Assembly: GCA_023386315.1 (NCBI GenBank)
Contig: JAEWJZ010000001.1
Coordinates: 1 to 64,000 of the forward strand
Length of the DNA stretch: 64,000 nt
Source: Bacillota bacterium
GTDB lineage: Bacteria; Bacillota; Clostridia; Lachnospirales; Lachnospiraceae
Reading direction: 5' to 3'
Positions within the stretch are counted from its first letter, which is position 1; each line of letters opens with the position of its first letter. The position numbers and the translations under genes were made by a program. This document shows, piece by piece, positions 1 through 9,626 of the stretch. Below the pieces are notes generated by a model. That model was given only the letters and a program-made list of their open reading frames with translations, searched no databases and had not been told where the DNA came from.

Positions 1-5
1 AATTA

Positions 6-14
6 TGCTATAAT
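6..14 (+). promoter_or_regulatory. Probable extended -10 promoter of rpsU
   Basis: TGCTATAAT is a perfect TATAAT box with the upstream TG of an extended -10 element. Any -35 box lies before the window. The roughly 75-base leader that follows ends in a strong AGGGAGG ribosome binding site for rpsU. Confidence 0.5.
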
Positions 15-90
15 CATATCAGTGCTATAAAATACCCAAACAGTTGTATTATGCACAAGTACACAACTGGAGGGAGGTTAGGTGTGAGCT

Positions 91-267
91 ATGTCAAATG
101 TAATCGTTAAAGACAACGAGAGCTTAGATAGCGCTTTACGCAGATTCAAAAGAAACTGTGCAAAAGCAGGTATCCAGCAGGAAATTCGTAAGAGAGAGCA
201 TTACGAAAAGCCAAGCGTAAGACGTAAGAAAAAGTCTGAAGCTGCAAGAAAACGTAAATATAACTAA
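91..267 (+). CDS. rpsU: Small ribosomal subunit protein bS21
   Basis: A 58-residue, very basic protein that reads [10 protein letters not shown] at the start and ends in an Arg/Lys-rich tail ([19 protein letters not shown]), the usual size and sequence of bacterial bS21. It binds the 30S platform near the 3' end of 16S rRNA and helps initiation. The ATG at 91 follows a GGAGGGAGG ribosome binding site. A rho-independent terminator directly follows, so it is probably transcribed alone or as the end of a preceding unit, with yqfC and later genes expressed separately. rpsU upstream of yqfC/yqfD/phoH is a common Firmicutes arrangement. Confidence 0.97.
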   Translation: MSNVIVKDNESLDSALRRFKRNCAKAGIQQEIRKREHYEKPSVRRKKKSEAARKRKYN

Positions 268-282
268 TTCTTAAAAGATGAA

Positions 283-317
283 TCCCTGGTCTCTTTTTTG
301 TGACCAGGGGTTTTTTC
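283..317 (+). terminator. Rho-independent terminator after rpsU
   Basis: CCCTGGTC pairs with GACCAGGG across a T-rich loop and is followed by a run of six T. It starts 16 bases after the rpsU stop codon. Confidence 0.9.
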
Positions 318-398
318 GCCTTTTTACGCGCTATAGAATTTTCCATATTATAATTGCATATAGTAGAAAAGAAGAGAAAAGAGAAAGGCGAAAAAGTT

Positions 399-665
399 AT
401 GCTGGAGGAAACAAAAGTAAAAGCAGCTTCCGCCTTAAAACTTCCAAAGGATGTGGTTCTTGGAGAAGTGCTTGTATCGTTTCTGGGCCGCCATAGTGTT
501 GTGATCGAAAATTACAGAAGCATCATTTTATATACGGACTGTTTAATCAAGATTCAGGCAAAAAACTGCCGGGTTATCATAGGAGGAAGCCGTCTGATGA
601 TTGAGTATTACACCAATGAGGAGATGAAAATCAACGGTTACATTAAATCCCTGGAATTTGATTAG
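399..665 (+). CDS. yqfC: YqfC family sporulation protein
   Basis: An 88-residue protein of the YqfC/YabP-like family, found in spore formers and encoded just before yqfD, as here. Visible family features are the N-terminal LKLPKDVVLGE stretch, a central IENYRSIILY segment and a C-terminal INGYIKSLEF strand. In Bacillus yqfC belongs to the sigma-E regulon; its biochemical role is unknown. The ATG at 399 is preferred because the protein then begins at the family's usual point. An in-frame ATG at 354 would add 15 Lys/Glu-rich residues with no good ribosome binding site. The gene ends 26 bases before yqfD. Confidence 0.85.
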   Translation: MLEETKVKAASALKLPKDVVLGEVLVSFLGRHSVVIENYRSIILYTDCLIKIQAKNCRVIIGGSRLMIEYYTNEEMKINGYIKSLEFD

Positions 666-691
666 ACTGGGAATAATGGAGGTGTAGTTAC

Positions 692-1936
692 GTGCTTACA
701 TGGCTGAATCATCACTTTTTCGGATATCTTTTCGTTGAATTGACCGGTTTTTCTCCGGAACGTTTTTTTAATATGTGCAGCGCACATGAAATTGAGGTTT
801 GGGATGTAGTTCATTCCGGGCATGCTTACCGGTTCTTTATCACTGTACCGGGATTTCGTAAAATCAAACCTCTTGTCCGTAAATCGAAGGTCAGACTTAG
901 AATTTTGAAAAAGTTTGGACTTCCTTTTTTTTTATACCGGAACAGAAGAAGGAAATTTTATGCGGCTGGCTTTTTTGGTTTTATGATGATACTTTATGCT
1001 TTGTCCCTTTTTATCTGGGATATTGAATTTGATGGAAATCAGATGTATACATATGATACTCTTTTAAAGTTCTGCGAGTCAGAGGAGATTCGTTATGGCA
1101 TGAGAAAGTCAAAAATTGACTGTGATGTGCTGGAGGAATCATTAAGAACCCGTTTTCCGGAAATCACCTGGGTGTCTGCAAGAGTATCGGGAACCAGACT
1201 TTTGGTTAAGATAAAAGAGAATGAAGTGCTTTCTGACATTCCGGTCAGGGATGAAACTCCCTGCGATCTTATTGCCCAAAAGGATGGAACCATTACCTCC
1301 ATGATTGTCCGAAGCGGAGTTCCCATGGTAAAGGTCGGGGATCAGGTGGCGGCAGGAGATGTACTGGTCAGCGGCACACTTCCCATCATCGGGGACAGCG
1401 AAGAAATTGTAAATACGCATTATGTACACTCTGACGGGGATATAACAGCCAGAACAGAGTATCATTATAACAGGAAGGTTCCGTTATTTAAGACCATTGA
1501 GGTGGAGACCGGGAAAGTAAGAAGAGGGCGGTATATAAAAGCCTTTCAGTTTTCCTTTCTGTTAATGAGACCCAGACCCGAAGGGACATCGTGGAAGCGA
1601 ACGATGGAAGAAACCCAGCTTCATCTGTTTGAAAACTTTTATCTGCCTATTTATGTGGGAAAAATAACAGGGAAAGAGTATGTGTCCTATGAACGCCCTT
1701 ATACGGAAGAAGAGAAGAAAGAACTGGCTGATCAGATGAATCAGAGCTTCCAAAAAAAATTATTGGAAAAGGGGGTACAAATTCTGGGAAATCATGTTAA
1801 AATACTAGATAATGAATCTTTGTGCCAGATTACCATGGATTTTGTGACGGAGGAGCCCTTAGGCAGACAGGAAGCGCTGAAGATGCAGACAACAGAGGAA
1901 CCGGAGGAGACGAATAATTCAAATGAGCGTAATTGA
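692..1936 (+). CDS. yqfD: Sporulation protein YqfD
   Basis: A 414-residue membrane protein of the YqfD family, conserved in endospore formers and needed for normal sporulation in Bacillus. It has a basic cytoplasmic N-terminal region of about 88 residues, one clear transmembrane segment at about 89-109 and a large extracytoplasmic part containing the typical ARVSGTRLLVKIKE and VKVGDQVAAGDVLVSG motifs. Translation begins at GTG 692, eight bases after a GGAGGTG ribosome binding site. It follows yqfC closely and overlaps phoH by 14 bases, so the three are probably translationally coupled. The molecular function is unknown. Confidence 0.92.
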   Translation: MLTWLNHHFFGYLFVELTGFSPERFFNMCSAHEIEVWDVVHSGHAYRFFITVPGFRKIKPLVRKSKVRLRILKKFGLPFFLYRNRRRKFYAAGFFGFMMILYALSLFIWDIEFDGNQMYTYDTLLKFCESEEIRYGMRKSKIDCDVLEESLRTRFPEITWVSARVSGTRLLVKIKENEVLSDIPVRDETPCDLIAQKDGTITSMIVRSGVPMVKVGDQVAAGDVLVSGTLPIIGDSEEIVNTHYVHSDGDITARTEYHYNRKVPLFKTIEVETGKVRRGRYIKAFQFSFLLMRPRPEGTSWKRTMEETQLHLFENFYLPIYVGKITGKEYVSYERPYTEEEKKELADQMNQSFQKKLLEKGVQILGNHVKILDNESLCQITMDFVTEEPLGRQEALKMQTTEEPEETNNSNERN

Positions 1937-2939
1937 AACTATCATAGATATTCCAATTGAACACGAGAAGAATGTATGCGGTCAATTTGACAGCTATTTA
2001 AAAAAGATTGAACGGACCCTGCATGTTACCATGATTGCAAGGGATGGAGCTCTTAAAATCATCGGTCCGGAACAGATGGTGCAGAGAGCGAAAAGTGTAT
2101 TCAGCAATCTGATTGAGCTTTCCAAACGGGGGAATGTAATCGCAGAACAGAATGTGGATTATGCTCTTTCTCTGTCCTTTACGGAAAGCGACAGTCAGAT
2201 CCTTGAGATAGACAAAGATATTATCTGCAGAACCATTAACGGAAAGCCGGTGAAGCCAAAGACTCTGGGACAGAAGCAGTATGTGGATCAGATTAGAAAA
2301 AAGATGGTGGTATTCGGAATTGGTCCTGCTGGAACCGGTAAAACCTATCTTGCCATGGCTATGGCAATTCAGGCTTTTAAAAACGGTGAAGTAAACAGGA
2401 TTATTCTTACGAGACCGGCAATTGAAGCAGGGGAGAAGCTGGGCTTCCTGCCGGGTGATCTTCAGAGTAAGATTGATCCGTATTTAAGACCGCTTTATGA
2501 TGCGCTGTATCAGATTATGGGAGCTGAAAGCTACCTTCACAATGCGGAAAAAGGTCTCATTGAGGTGGCACCTCTGGCCTATATGCGTGGCAGGACTCTT
2601 GATAATGCATTTATCATTCTTGATGAAGCCCAGAATACAACGCCTGCCCAGATGAAGATGTTTTTAACCAGAATCGGTTTTGGCTCCAAGGTGATTGTTA
2701 CAGGCGATCAGACTCAGAAGGACCTTCCGGCTGGAGCTGTATCAGGTCTTGACATGGCCATGAGGATCTTAAAGAAAATTGATGATATCAGCTTCTGTCA
2801 GCTGACCAGCAGTGACGTTGTCCGCCATCCGCTGGTTCAAAAAATTGTACAGGCTTATGATGATTTTGAATCCAGGAAAAAGCCGGCTGATCGAAAAGTG
2901 AAAACAGTTACAGGAAGAAAGGCGCATTATGACGATTAA
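1923..2939 (+). CDS. phoH: PhoH-like NTPase
   Basis: A 338-residue PhoH family protein with an N-terminal KH-like region and a C-terminal P-loop ATPase domain. Walker A is GPAGTGKT at residues 134-141, and Walker B (FIILDEAQN) is near residue 230, followed by the TPAQMKMFLTR segment typical of PhoH. PhoH proteins are RNA-associated ATPases, and pairing with ybeY is widely conserved and linked to rRNA maturation. The gene overlaps yqfD by 14 bases and ybeY by 11 bases, which indicates one operon. Confidence 0.95.
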   Translation: MSVIETIIDIPIEHEKNVCGQFDSYLKKIERTLHVTMIARDGALKIIGPEQMVQRAKSVFSNLIELSKRGNVIAEQNVDYALSLSFTESDSQILEIDKDIICRTINGKPVKPKTLGQKQYVDQIRKKMVVFGIGPAGTGKTYLAMAMAIQAFKNGEVNRIILTRPAIEAGEKLGFLPGDLQSKIDPYLRPLYDALYQIMGAESYLHNAEKGLIEVAPLAYMRGRTLDNAFIILDEAQNTTPAQMKMFLTRIGFGSKVIVTGDQTQKDLPAGAVSGLDMAMRILKKIDDISFCQLTSSDVVRHPLVQKIVQAYDDFESRKKPADRKVKTVTGRKAHYDD

Positions 2940-3426
2940 TATAGAATACGAAGCGGAGAAAAAGCTGAAAATTCCCTATGAAGAGATTATAACCAGTGTG
3001 GCAGAGGAAGCGCTGGATTATGAAAACTGCCCTTATGAGGCAGAGATTAATGTTCTTATTACAGATAACGAGGATATCCGTCAGATCAATCAGGAATACA
3101 GGAATATTGACAGTCCCACCGATGTACTTTCTTTTCCGATGATTGAATATGAGACACCTTCTGATTTCGATCATCTGGAAGAGACGGAGTATGACTCCTT
3201 TAACCCGGAGACAGGAGAACTTCTCCTGGGGGATATTGTGGTCTCCGTTGACAAGGTGGAGGAACAGGCGGAAAAATACGGGCATTCCATAGAGCGGGAG
3301 CTGGCTTTTTTAATCGCTCACAGCATGCTGCATTTATGCGGTTATGACCATATGGAAGACGAAGAACGCCTTGTTATGGAACGAAAACAGGAAGAAATTT
3401 TAAGCCGGAGGGGATACGTGAGATGA
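2929..3426 (+). CDS. ybeY: rRNA maturation RNase YbeY
   Basis: A 165-residue single-domain metalloendoribonuclease of the YbeY/UPF0054 family, involved in 16S rRNA 3' end processing and ribosome quality control. The zinc-binding signature HSMLHLCGYDH lies at residues 131-141, giving ligands His131, His135 and His141. The upstream family motif is DSPTDVLSFP at about 61-70. It starts inside the end of phoH and its stop overlaps the start of the next gene, so it is translationally coupled on both sides. Confidence 0.96.
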   Translation: MTINIEYEAEKKLKIPYEEIITSVAEEALDYENCPYEAEINVLITDNEDIRQINQEYRNIDSPTDVLSFPMIEYETPSDFDHLEETEYDSFNPETGELLLGDIVVSVDKVEEQAEKYGHSIERELAFLIAHSMLHLCGYDHMEDEERLVMERKQEEILSRRGYVR

Positions 3427-4577
3427 AAAAAAGGGTATGGTTTGGTTTTGCTATAGGAATGCTGTCTGCAGCTTTGCTCTCTGGCTGCGGTAAAAAGTAC
3501 GAGGAAGTATCTGTTACAAACGCCCAGTCAGAATCACAGAAGGAACAATCGACAGAAGAGATCCGCATAAACAGCAGTACAGAGCAATCCCCCGGTGAGG
3601 ACAGTGAATCCGGTGAATACTATACCAGTGAAGAACGTATCGAGAAAGATGGCAAAATACGCAGTTATTTAACCGGTGAGATGGTGGATGCAGCCATTGG
3701 TAACCGGAGACCGGTAGCAGTGATGATGAGCAATGATAAGGAGGCGCAGCCTCAATATGGAATCAATCGGGCAGGAGTTGTTTATGAAGCTCCGGTAGAA
3801 GGCGGAATGAACCGGTACATGGCAATTATTGAAGATTATGATAATCTTTCAAGAATCGGCTCTGTCAGAAGCTGCCGGACGTATTATACATACTTTGCCC
3901 GTGAATTTGATGCTGTTTATGCCCATTATGGACAAAGCACCTTTGCCAAGCCTTATCTGTCGAATTTAGATCACATCAATGGCCTGGAGGCCATTGGTTC
4001 CGTTGCCTATTTCCGCTCCTCCGACCGGAAATCTCCCCACAATGCCTATACCAGCGGGGAACGGTTAAACAAATCCATAGATAAGCTGGGCTTTAAAAGA
4101 GAATATAATCCGGAATATAAGGGGCATTATCTTTTTGCAAAAACCGGTCATGAGGTTACTTTACAGGATGCGAACAGTGTAAAGGACGCTTATAAGGTTT
4201 ACCCTGGCTACGTTTATAACAAGCCGTGGTTTGAGTACCATGAGGATGACGGGCTTTATTACAGATACCAGTATGGAAAGGCTCACGAGGGGGATGAAGG
4301 TCAGATCAGGGTGAAGAATATTATCCTGCAGTATTGTCCCTCCGCTCATTATGCCACTACTGAATATTTAAATATCAATGTTCACAATGATTCTTTCGGA
4401 ATGTATGTGACCGGGGGCCGGGCAATTCCGGTGAAATGGTCCAAGGATGGAGAATTTGGGCCCACACATTATTACGATATGGAGAATAACGAGATCATCC
4501 TGAACCAGGGGAAAACCTGGGTTTGTATCATTTCAGCACAGGACTCTCCTAAAGTAGAAATATATGGAAAACAGTAG
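3423..4577 (+). CDS. DUF3048 (YerB family) lipoprotein
   Basis: A 384-residue secreted lipoprotein. The signal peptide ends in the lipobox LLSGC with Cys22 as the lipidated residue, then comes a Ser/Glu-rich linker of about 50 residues. The rest matches the DUF3048/YerB family: RPVAVMMSNDKEAQPQYGI, followed by SRIGSVRSCRTYY and AVYAHYGQS. The function of the family is unknown, though YerB-like proteins are thought to act in the envelope. The start overlaps ybeY by four bases (ATGA) and the end overlaps the following flippase gene by 14 bases. Confidence 0.85.
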   Translation: MKKRVWFGFAIGMLSAALLSGCGKKYEEVSVTNAQSESQKEQSTEEIRINSSTEQSPGEDSESGEYYTSEERIEKDGKIRSYLTGEMVDAAIGNRRPVAVMMSNDKEAQPQYGINRAGVVYEAPVEGGMNRYMAIIEDYDNLSRIGSVRSCRTYYTYFAREFDAVYAHYGQSTFAKPYLSNLDHINGLEAIGSVAYFRSSDRKSPHNAYTSGERLNKSIDKLGFKREYNPEYKGHYLFAKTGHEVTLQDANSVKDAYKVYPGYVYNKPWFEYHEDDGLYYRYQYGKAHEGDEGQIRVKNIILQYCPSAHYATTEYLNINVHNDSFGMYVTGGRAIPVKWSKDGEFGPTHYYDMENNEIILNQGKTWVCIISAQDSPKVEIYGKQ

Positions 4578-6240
4578 GACAAGCAAAAAAACAAATAAAA
4601 GGGGTTCTTCTAACTTCCTTCTTCAGGGAATCATCCTTGCGGCTGCAGGCATTATTGTCCGGATAATCGGAATGTTTTACCGGATTCCCCTTGCAGATAT
4701 TTTAGGAGATGAAGGAAACGGATATTACAGTTCCGCTTTTTCGATTTACTCCATTTTATTAATTGTTTCTTCCTACAGCCTTCCCACTGCAGTATCCAAG
4801 ATGGTTGCTGTAAGGATGGCGAGGAAAGAATATGTTAATTCCATGAAGGTACTGAAAGTATCATTGTTTTATGGAACGGTTGTGGGAGGTTTGGGCGCTG
4901 CAGTTCTGTGGTTCGGAGCGGATGTGTTTGCAAATCAGTTTTTAAAGATGCCTTATACCAGTTATGCTTTGAAAACACTGGCACCCACTGTCTGGATCAT
5001 CGCTTATCTCGGGGTTTTCAGGGGGTACTTCCAGGGACTTGGGACGATGCTTCCAACAGCGGTATCCCAGATTTTTGAACAGATTGTCAATGCAGTCATC
5101 AGTATCTATGCAGCAGCAATGCTCTTTAAAGAAGGACTTCGTTCCAATGCGCTCTATGGATCAACCCAGTATTCCTTTGCGTTTGGAGCAGCAGGCGGAA
5201 CCATTGGAACCGGTGCAGGAGCACTTGCAGGCCTTCTGTTCCTTTTGTTTCTCATGTTCAGCTACCGGCCGATTATGAGAAGACAGTCCAGAAGAGACCG
5301 TTCCGGATATTTTGAAACATATCAAAGTCTTTCCGGGGTTTTAATCCTGACCGTTCTTCCTATTGTGTTCAGCAGTGTTGCATATAATATCAGCATTGTG
5401 ATTGACAACAGCATTTACGGCATCGGTATGTCTTCTATGGGTATGGGGGCTCCGGAGATAGCTGCTAACTGGGGAATCTATTCTGGAAAATACAGGCTTC
5501 TTTTTAATATACCGGTTGCAATTGCCAATTCTTTAGCATCTGCATTAATCCCATCTTTGTCTCAGGCAGTGGCAGAAAGAAGCAGGAGCCAGATCATAAG
5601 AAAGATTTCCATGGTGATTCGTTTTTCCATGATAATCGCAATTCCTTCCACTGTGGGGCTTACTGTGCTTGCAGGACCTATCTGCAATCTGCTGTTTAGC
5701 AGAAGCAATAACATTGAACTGATTAAGATGATGATATATGGTTCCTCTGCAGTTGTGTTTTTCTCCCTGTCAACCGTTACCAATGCGGTGCTTCAGGGAA
5801 TTAATCATATGAAGACGCCGTTAAAGAACGCGGTCATTTCCCTGGTGCTTCACGTGGGAATCCTGTGGGTCATGCTGTTTCCGCTTAAGATGGGGATATA
5901 TGGAGTCTTATATTCCAACATTTTGTTTGCACTTACCATGTGTCTGCTGAATGGCCTCTCCATACGGAAATATTTAAATTATCATCAGGAGATCAGAAAA
6001 ACATTCTTTCTTCCTACTCTTGCTGCAGGAATTATGGGTGCTGTTTCCTATGGGGTGTATTTTCTGATCCATGCAGTTTTAAAGCATAATATAGTGGGGG
6101 TATTGGCTGCGGTGGCTGCGGCGGTGATTGTATACGGAGTGTTACTGTTAAAATTCCAGTGTGTCGATGAAACCGAGTTAAATGGCTTCCCCGGTGGCAG
6201 AAAATTGGCAGGTATTGCAAGAAAATACCATCTTTTATGA
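4564..6240 (+). CDS. SpoVB/MurJ-type lipid-linked oligosaccharide flippase
   Basis: A 558-residue polytopic membrane protein of the MOP superfamily (polysaccharide biosynthesis/SpoVB branch). It starts with a short basic tail, then about 14 hydrophobic segments. The first, LQGIILAAAGIIVRIIGMFYRIPL, carries the family's RIIGMFYRIPL motif. Such proteins flip lipid-linked peptidoglycan precursors or other polysaccharide intermediates, and SpoVB acts in spore cortex synthesis. With a sporulation block just upstream, a role in spore or cell-wall peptidoglycan is plausible, but the exact substrate cannot be read from sequence. Confidence 0.85.
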   Translation: MENSRTSKKTNKRGSSNFLLQGIILAAAGIIVRIIGMFYRIPLADILGDEGNGYYSSAFSIYSILLIVSSYSLPTAVSKMVAVRMARKEYVNSMKVLKVSLFYGTVVGGLGAAVLWFGADVFANQFLKMPYTSYALKTLAPTVWIIAYLGVFRGYFQGLGTMLPTAVSQIFEQIVNAVISIYAAAMLFKEGLRSNALYGSTQYSFAFGAAGGTIGTGAGALAGLLFLLFLMFSYRPIMRRQSRRDRSGYFETYQSLSGVLILTVLPIVFSSVAYNISIVIDNSIYGIGMSSMGMGAPEIAANWGIYSGKYRLLFNIPVAIANSLASALIPSLSQAVAERSRSQIIRKISMVIRFSMIIAIPSTVGLTVLAGPICNLLFSRSNNIELIKMMIYGSSAVVFFSLSTVTNAVLQGINHMKTPLKNAVISLVLHVGILWVMLFPLKMGIYGVLYSNILFALTMCLLNGLSIRKYLNYHQEIRKTFFLPTLAAGIMGAVSYGVYFLIHAVLKHNIVGVLAAVAAAVIVYGVLLLKFQCVDETELNGFPGGRKLAGIARKYHLL

Positions 6241-6294
6241 TTAAAATGTAAGAAGAAAGCAGATACTATACTTACGTGAAGGAGGTATCAACTC

Positions 6295-6681
6295 ATGAAG
6301 AAGTATATGTTCTGCTTTCTATTATTTGTTGCGGCATCTGCGATCTGTCTGGGAATTGGCTTTGCCATTACAAAGGACAGTGTCAGACCGGAGGAGGCCC
6401 TCCCCGGGGCAACCATAGAAACCGAAACTGTGACAGAAGCGCAGATTGTCATAAATCAGGAAGAGGCAAAGCCTGCCAATGCTGAGAGCAAGGATAAATA
6501 TTATCTGGTTTCAGAGGATGGGTATCTGCTCGTCCTCTATCAGGATAAAACAACCATCTGCCTTTATACCCATATGCCGGTTACTGATTTTCCGGAAGAA
6601 GAGAGAGGGAAGCTGATGGATGGAATCTGGTTTCCCTCGATGGTTGAAGTATTCAATTATCTGGAATCCTATACAAGCTAA
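6295..6681 (+). CDS. BofC C-terminal domain-like protein
   Basis: A 128-residue protein with an N-terminal signal or anchor helix (about residues 5-25) and a short acidic linker. The compact C-terminal domain (about 65-128: YYLVSEDGYLLVLYQDK ... MDGIWFPSMVEVFNYLESY) resembles the BofC C-terminal domain. BofC in Bacillus inhibits SpoIVB during the sigma-K checkpoint; proteins with only this domain are common in Clostridia and uncharacterised. ATG 6295 follows a GGAGGTATCAACTC ribosome binding site. It sits alone between two short intergenic gaps, so it may have its own promoter. Confidence 0.6.
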   Translation: MKKYMFCFLLFVAASAICLGIGFAITKDSVRPEEALPGATIETETVTEAQIVINQEEAKPANAESKDKYYLVSEDGYLLVLYQDKTTICLYTHMPVTDFPEEERGKLMDGIWFPSMVEVFNYLESYTS

Positions 6682-6750
6682 ACAGAAATCTGATTGAAAT
6701 TTTATGATAAAGCGGATACAATAAGTCTGACTGAATATGAGGAGGACAGG

Positions 6751-7965
6751 ATGAAACAACAGATCATAATTATTGGGGCTGGAGCTTCTGGTCTGGCAGC
6801 GGGTATTTCTGCAGCCAGAGAGGGAGCTTCTGTTACAATTATGGAACATACAGCCAGGCCGGGAAAGAAGATTCTTTCAACCGGCAACGGAAAGTGCAAT
6901 ATTACGAATTTACAGCTACCGGCAGGGGCATACAGGGGTAATCAGCCGGATTTTGTATATCCGGCACTGAATGCATTTACCGTTAGCCAGACGATGGATT
7001 TCTTCAAAGATCTGGGAATCGTTCTGACAGAGCGCAATGGATATGTCTATCCTAATACCGGACAGGCAGCCACAGTCCTGGAGGCTATGCTTTTTGAACT
7101 GGAATATCTGGGCGTCCGGATTTTGACGGAATGCCGGGTGGAAGAGATTAAAAAGGATCTGACTGTAGTAACAGAGAAAGGAAAACAAAAAGGAGACAGG
7201 ATTATTCTCGCGGCTGGTTCCATGGCAGCTCCCAAAACGGGCTCTGATGGAAGCGGTTATGATCTTGCCCGTAAGCTGGGGCATCGTATTATAACACCTC
7301 TGCCAGCTCTGGTTCAGCTTCGCTGCAGGGAAAAATGGTATAAGCAGGCAGCAGGAGTCCGGACGGATGCACTTGTGACTCTTAAGACAGATGGAAAGAC
7401 GGCGGCCTCTGACAGAGGCGAACTTCAGATCACAGATTACGGTATCTCCGGTATTCCTGTTTTTCAGATCAGCAGATATGCTGCAAGAGCTTTAAACGAA
7501 GGACAGAAGGTGACAGCACAGCTGGATTTACTTCCTGAACTTTCGTTTTCAGAGTTAGAAATGCTTCTTTTGGAGCGGCATAGAAGGTTTGGATACAGAC
7601 CGGCGGAAGAATTTTTACATGGTGTGTTAAATTCCAAACTGGCTAAGATACTTTTAAAAGAGTCCGGTATTACACGGGCATCATGGGTGAAAGAGATTAC
7701 AACAAGAGAGATTAAGAATCTTGTCCGCTGTTTAAAGGATTTAAATACAGTAATTGTTTCTACCAATGCGTTTGATCAGGCGCAGGTATGCAGCGGCGGT
7801 GTGGATACAAAAGAGGTAGATCCTGTTACAATGGAATCGAAACTAATAAAGGGACTCTATTTTTCGGGAGAAATCCTTGATGTAGACGGAATATGCGGGG
7901 GTTATAACCTGCAGTGGGCATGGTCCAGCGGAATTACGGCAGGAATTCATGCAGGAAGAGGATAA
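6751..7965 (+). CDS. HI0933/YhiN family flavoprotein
   Basis: A 404-residue NAD(P)/FAD-dependent oxidoreductase of the HI0933/YhiN family. The N-terminal dinucleotide-binding motif is IIGAGASGLAAGISAA. Family motifs KKILSTGNGKCNITN and, near the C-terminus, SGGVDTKEVDP and FSGEILDVDGICGGYNLQWAWSSG are all present. The reaction is not known for most members. The ATG at 6751, preceded by GGAGGACAGG, is preferred over an in-frame ATG at 6694 that would add 19 residues ahead of the FAD-binding strand. The next gene, another flavoprotein, follows after seven bases. Confidence 0.9.
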   Translation: MKQQIIIIGAGASGLAAGISAAREGASVTIMEHTARPGKKILSTGNGKCNITNLQLPAGAYRGNQPDFVYPALNAFTVSQTMDFFKDLGIVLTERNGYVYPNTGQAATVLEAMLFELEYLGVRILTECRVEEIKKDLTVVTEKGKQKGDRIILAAGSMAAPKTGSDGSGYDLARKLGHRIITPLPALVQLRCREKWYKQAAGVRTDALVTLKTDGKTAASDRGELQITDYGISGIPVFQISRYAARALNEGQKVTAQLDLLPELSFSELEMLLLERHRRFGYRPAEEFLHGVLNSKLAKILLKESGITRASWVKEITTREIKNLVRCLKDLNTVIVSTNAFDQAQVCSGGVDTKEVDPVTMESKLIKGLYFSGEILDVDGICGGYNLQWAWSSGITAGIHAGRG

Positions 7966-7972
7966 ATAAAAT

Positions 7973-9568
7973 ATGATACGAATCAATCAATTAAAACTTG
8001 CAGTGGATCACACAAAAGAAGATCTGCTGGCGAAAGCGGCTAAATTATTACGAATACCCGTAACTGAGATACAGTCTTATGAAATAATCAAACAATCAGT
8101 TGATGCCCGTAAAAAAGAGGAGATTCATTTTATCTACTCCATTGACATTGAGACAAAAAATGAAGAAGCAGTCATACATAGAGCTAAAAATGTCAATGTT
8201 ACACCGGCAGTGAAAAGGGAATACCAATTTCCTGAGAGCGGAACGGAAACAATGACAAACCGTCCGGTCATTGTGGGTGCAGGCCCTGCAGGGCTGTTTT
8301 GTGCAGTCATGCTGGCCAGAAGCGGTTACCATCCTCTTCTTTTAGAGCGGGGCGAAGATGTAGACAGCAGGCGGCTTACAGTGGACGGATTCTGGAACGG
8401 CGGACCATTAAATCCGGACAGCAACGTTCAGTTTGGTGAGGGCGGGGCAGGAACCTTCTCTGACGGAAAATTAAATACTCTGGTTAAGGACCCTCTGATG
8501 CGAAACCGTAAGGTTTTAGAGCTGTTTGTGGAATTCGGCGCAGACCCTTCTATTTTGTATATAAACAAGCCTCATATCGGTACTGATGTACTGAGCGGAA
8601 TCGTAAAAAATATGAGAAATGAGATCATCCGCCTTGGAGGAGAGGTCCGTTTTAACAGCCTTGTTACGGATGTTTTGATGAAGGACGGGAAGATCTTTGG
8701 CATCAAAGTTAATGAAAGAGAAGAGATCCCTGCTGATATTTTAATTCTGGCCATCGGACACAGTGCAAGGGATACGTTTCATGTACTTGAACGCAGAGGG
8801 GTTCCCATGGAAGCCAAAGCGTTTGCCGTTGGACTCAGAATCCAGCACCCGCAGGAGGCTATCAACCGTTCCCAGTACGGGGAGGCTGCCCATGAGATTC
8901 TTGGAGCGGCAGATTATAAGCTTACCCATCAGTGCAAAAGTGGAAGAGGGATCTATACATTTTGCATGTGCCCCGGCGGATATGTTGTGAATGCTTCCTC
9001 AGAAGAAGGGCGGCTGGCAGTCAATGGTATGAGCTATCATAAGCGGGATGGAGTGAGTGCAAACAGTGCGCTCATTGTCACTGTAACTCCTGAGGACTTT
9101 GGCGGCGGTTCCCCCCTTGCAGGAATTGCTTATCAGAGGAAACTGGAAGAAGCGGCTTATCTGCAGGGTAAGGGCAACATACCAATCCAGCTTTATGGGG
9201 ATTTTAAGAGAAACTGCAGTTCAAATAACTTTGGAGATGTGAAACCGGCATTAAAGGGAGGATATGAATTTACTAATATGAGAGAAATGCTTCCTGATTA
9301 TATATCGGAATCCATTATCGAAGGCGTTGAGGCTTTTGAAAGAAAGATACGCGGCTTTCGCAGGCAGGATGCCATTCTGGCAGGTGTGGAAAGCAGGACT
9401 TCATCACCGGTAAGGATTTCCAGAGATGAAGCATTTGAAAGCAGGATCAGAGGCATTTATCCCTGTGGAGAAGGCGCCGGCTATGCAGGCGGGATCACGT
9501 CTGCTGCGATGGATGGACTAAAAGTGGCAGAAGCCATTGCCAGAAGATATAAAAGCTTTTCTTTCTAA
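7973..9568 (+). CDS. FAD-dependent dehydrogenase (COG2509 family)
   Basis: A 531-residue flavoprotein. The N-terminal domain of about 90 residues (IRINQLKLAVDHTKEDLL) precedes the FAD-binding motif VIVGAGPAGLFCAVMLA at about residue 97. The family hallmark NVQFGEGGAGTFSDGKLNT follows at about 150, and the C-terminus has the second FAD motif GIYPCGEGAGYAGGITSAAMDG. These proteins are annotated as uncharacterised FAD-dependent dehydrogenases; no substrate can be assigned. It is seven bases downstream of the HI0933-type gene, so the two are probably co-transcribed. Confidence 0.88.
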   Translation: MIRINQLKLAVDHTKEDLLAKAAKLLRIPVTEIQSYEIIKQSVDARKKEEIHFIYSIDIETKNEEAVIHRAKNVNVTPAVKREYQFPESGTETMTNRPVIVGAGPAGLFCAVMLARSGYHPLLLERGEDVDSRRLTVDGFWNGGPLNPDSNVQFGEGGAGTFSDGKLNTLVKDPLMRNRKVLELFVEFGADPSILYINKPHIGTDVLSGIVKNMRNEIIRLGGEVRFNSLVTDVLMKDGKIFGIKVNEREEIPADILILAIGHSARDTFHVLERRGVPMEAKAFAVGLRIQHPQEAINRSQYGEAAHEILGAADYKLTHQCKSGRGIYTFCMCPGGYVVNASSEEGRLAVNGMSYHKRDGVSANSALIVTVTPEDFGGGSPLAGIAYQRKLEEAAYLQGKGNIPIQLYGDFKRNCSSNNFGDVKPALKGGYEFTNMREMLPDYISESIIEGVEAFERKIRGFRRQDAILAGVESRTSSPVRISRDEAFESRIRGIYPCGEGAGYAGGITSAAMDGLKVAEAIARRYKSFSF

Positions 9569-9626
9569 ATTGACGTATTTTTAAAAATGATGTAAGATAT
9601 GAGATAAAAAGTAATTTAGAAAGCGG

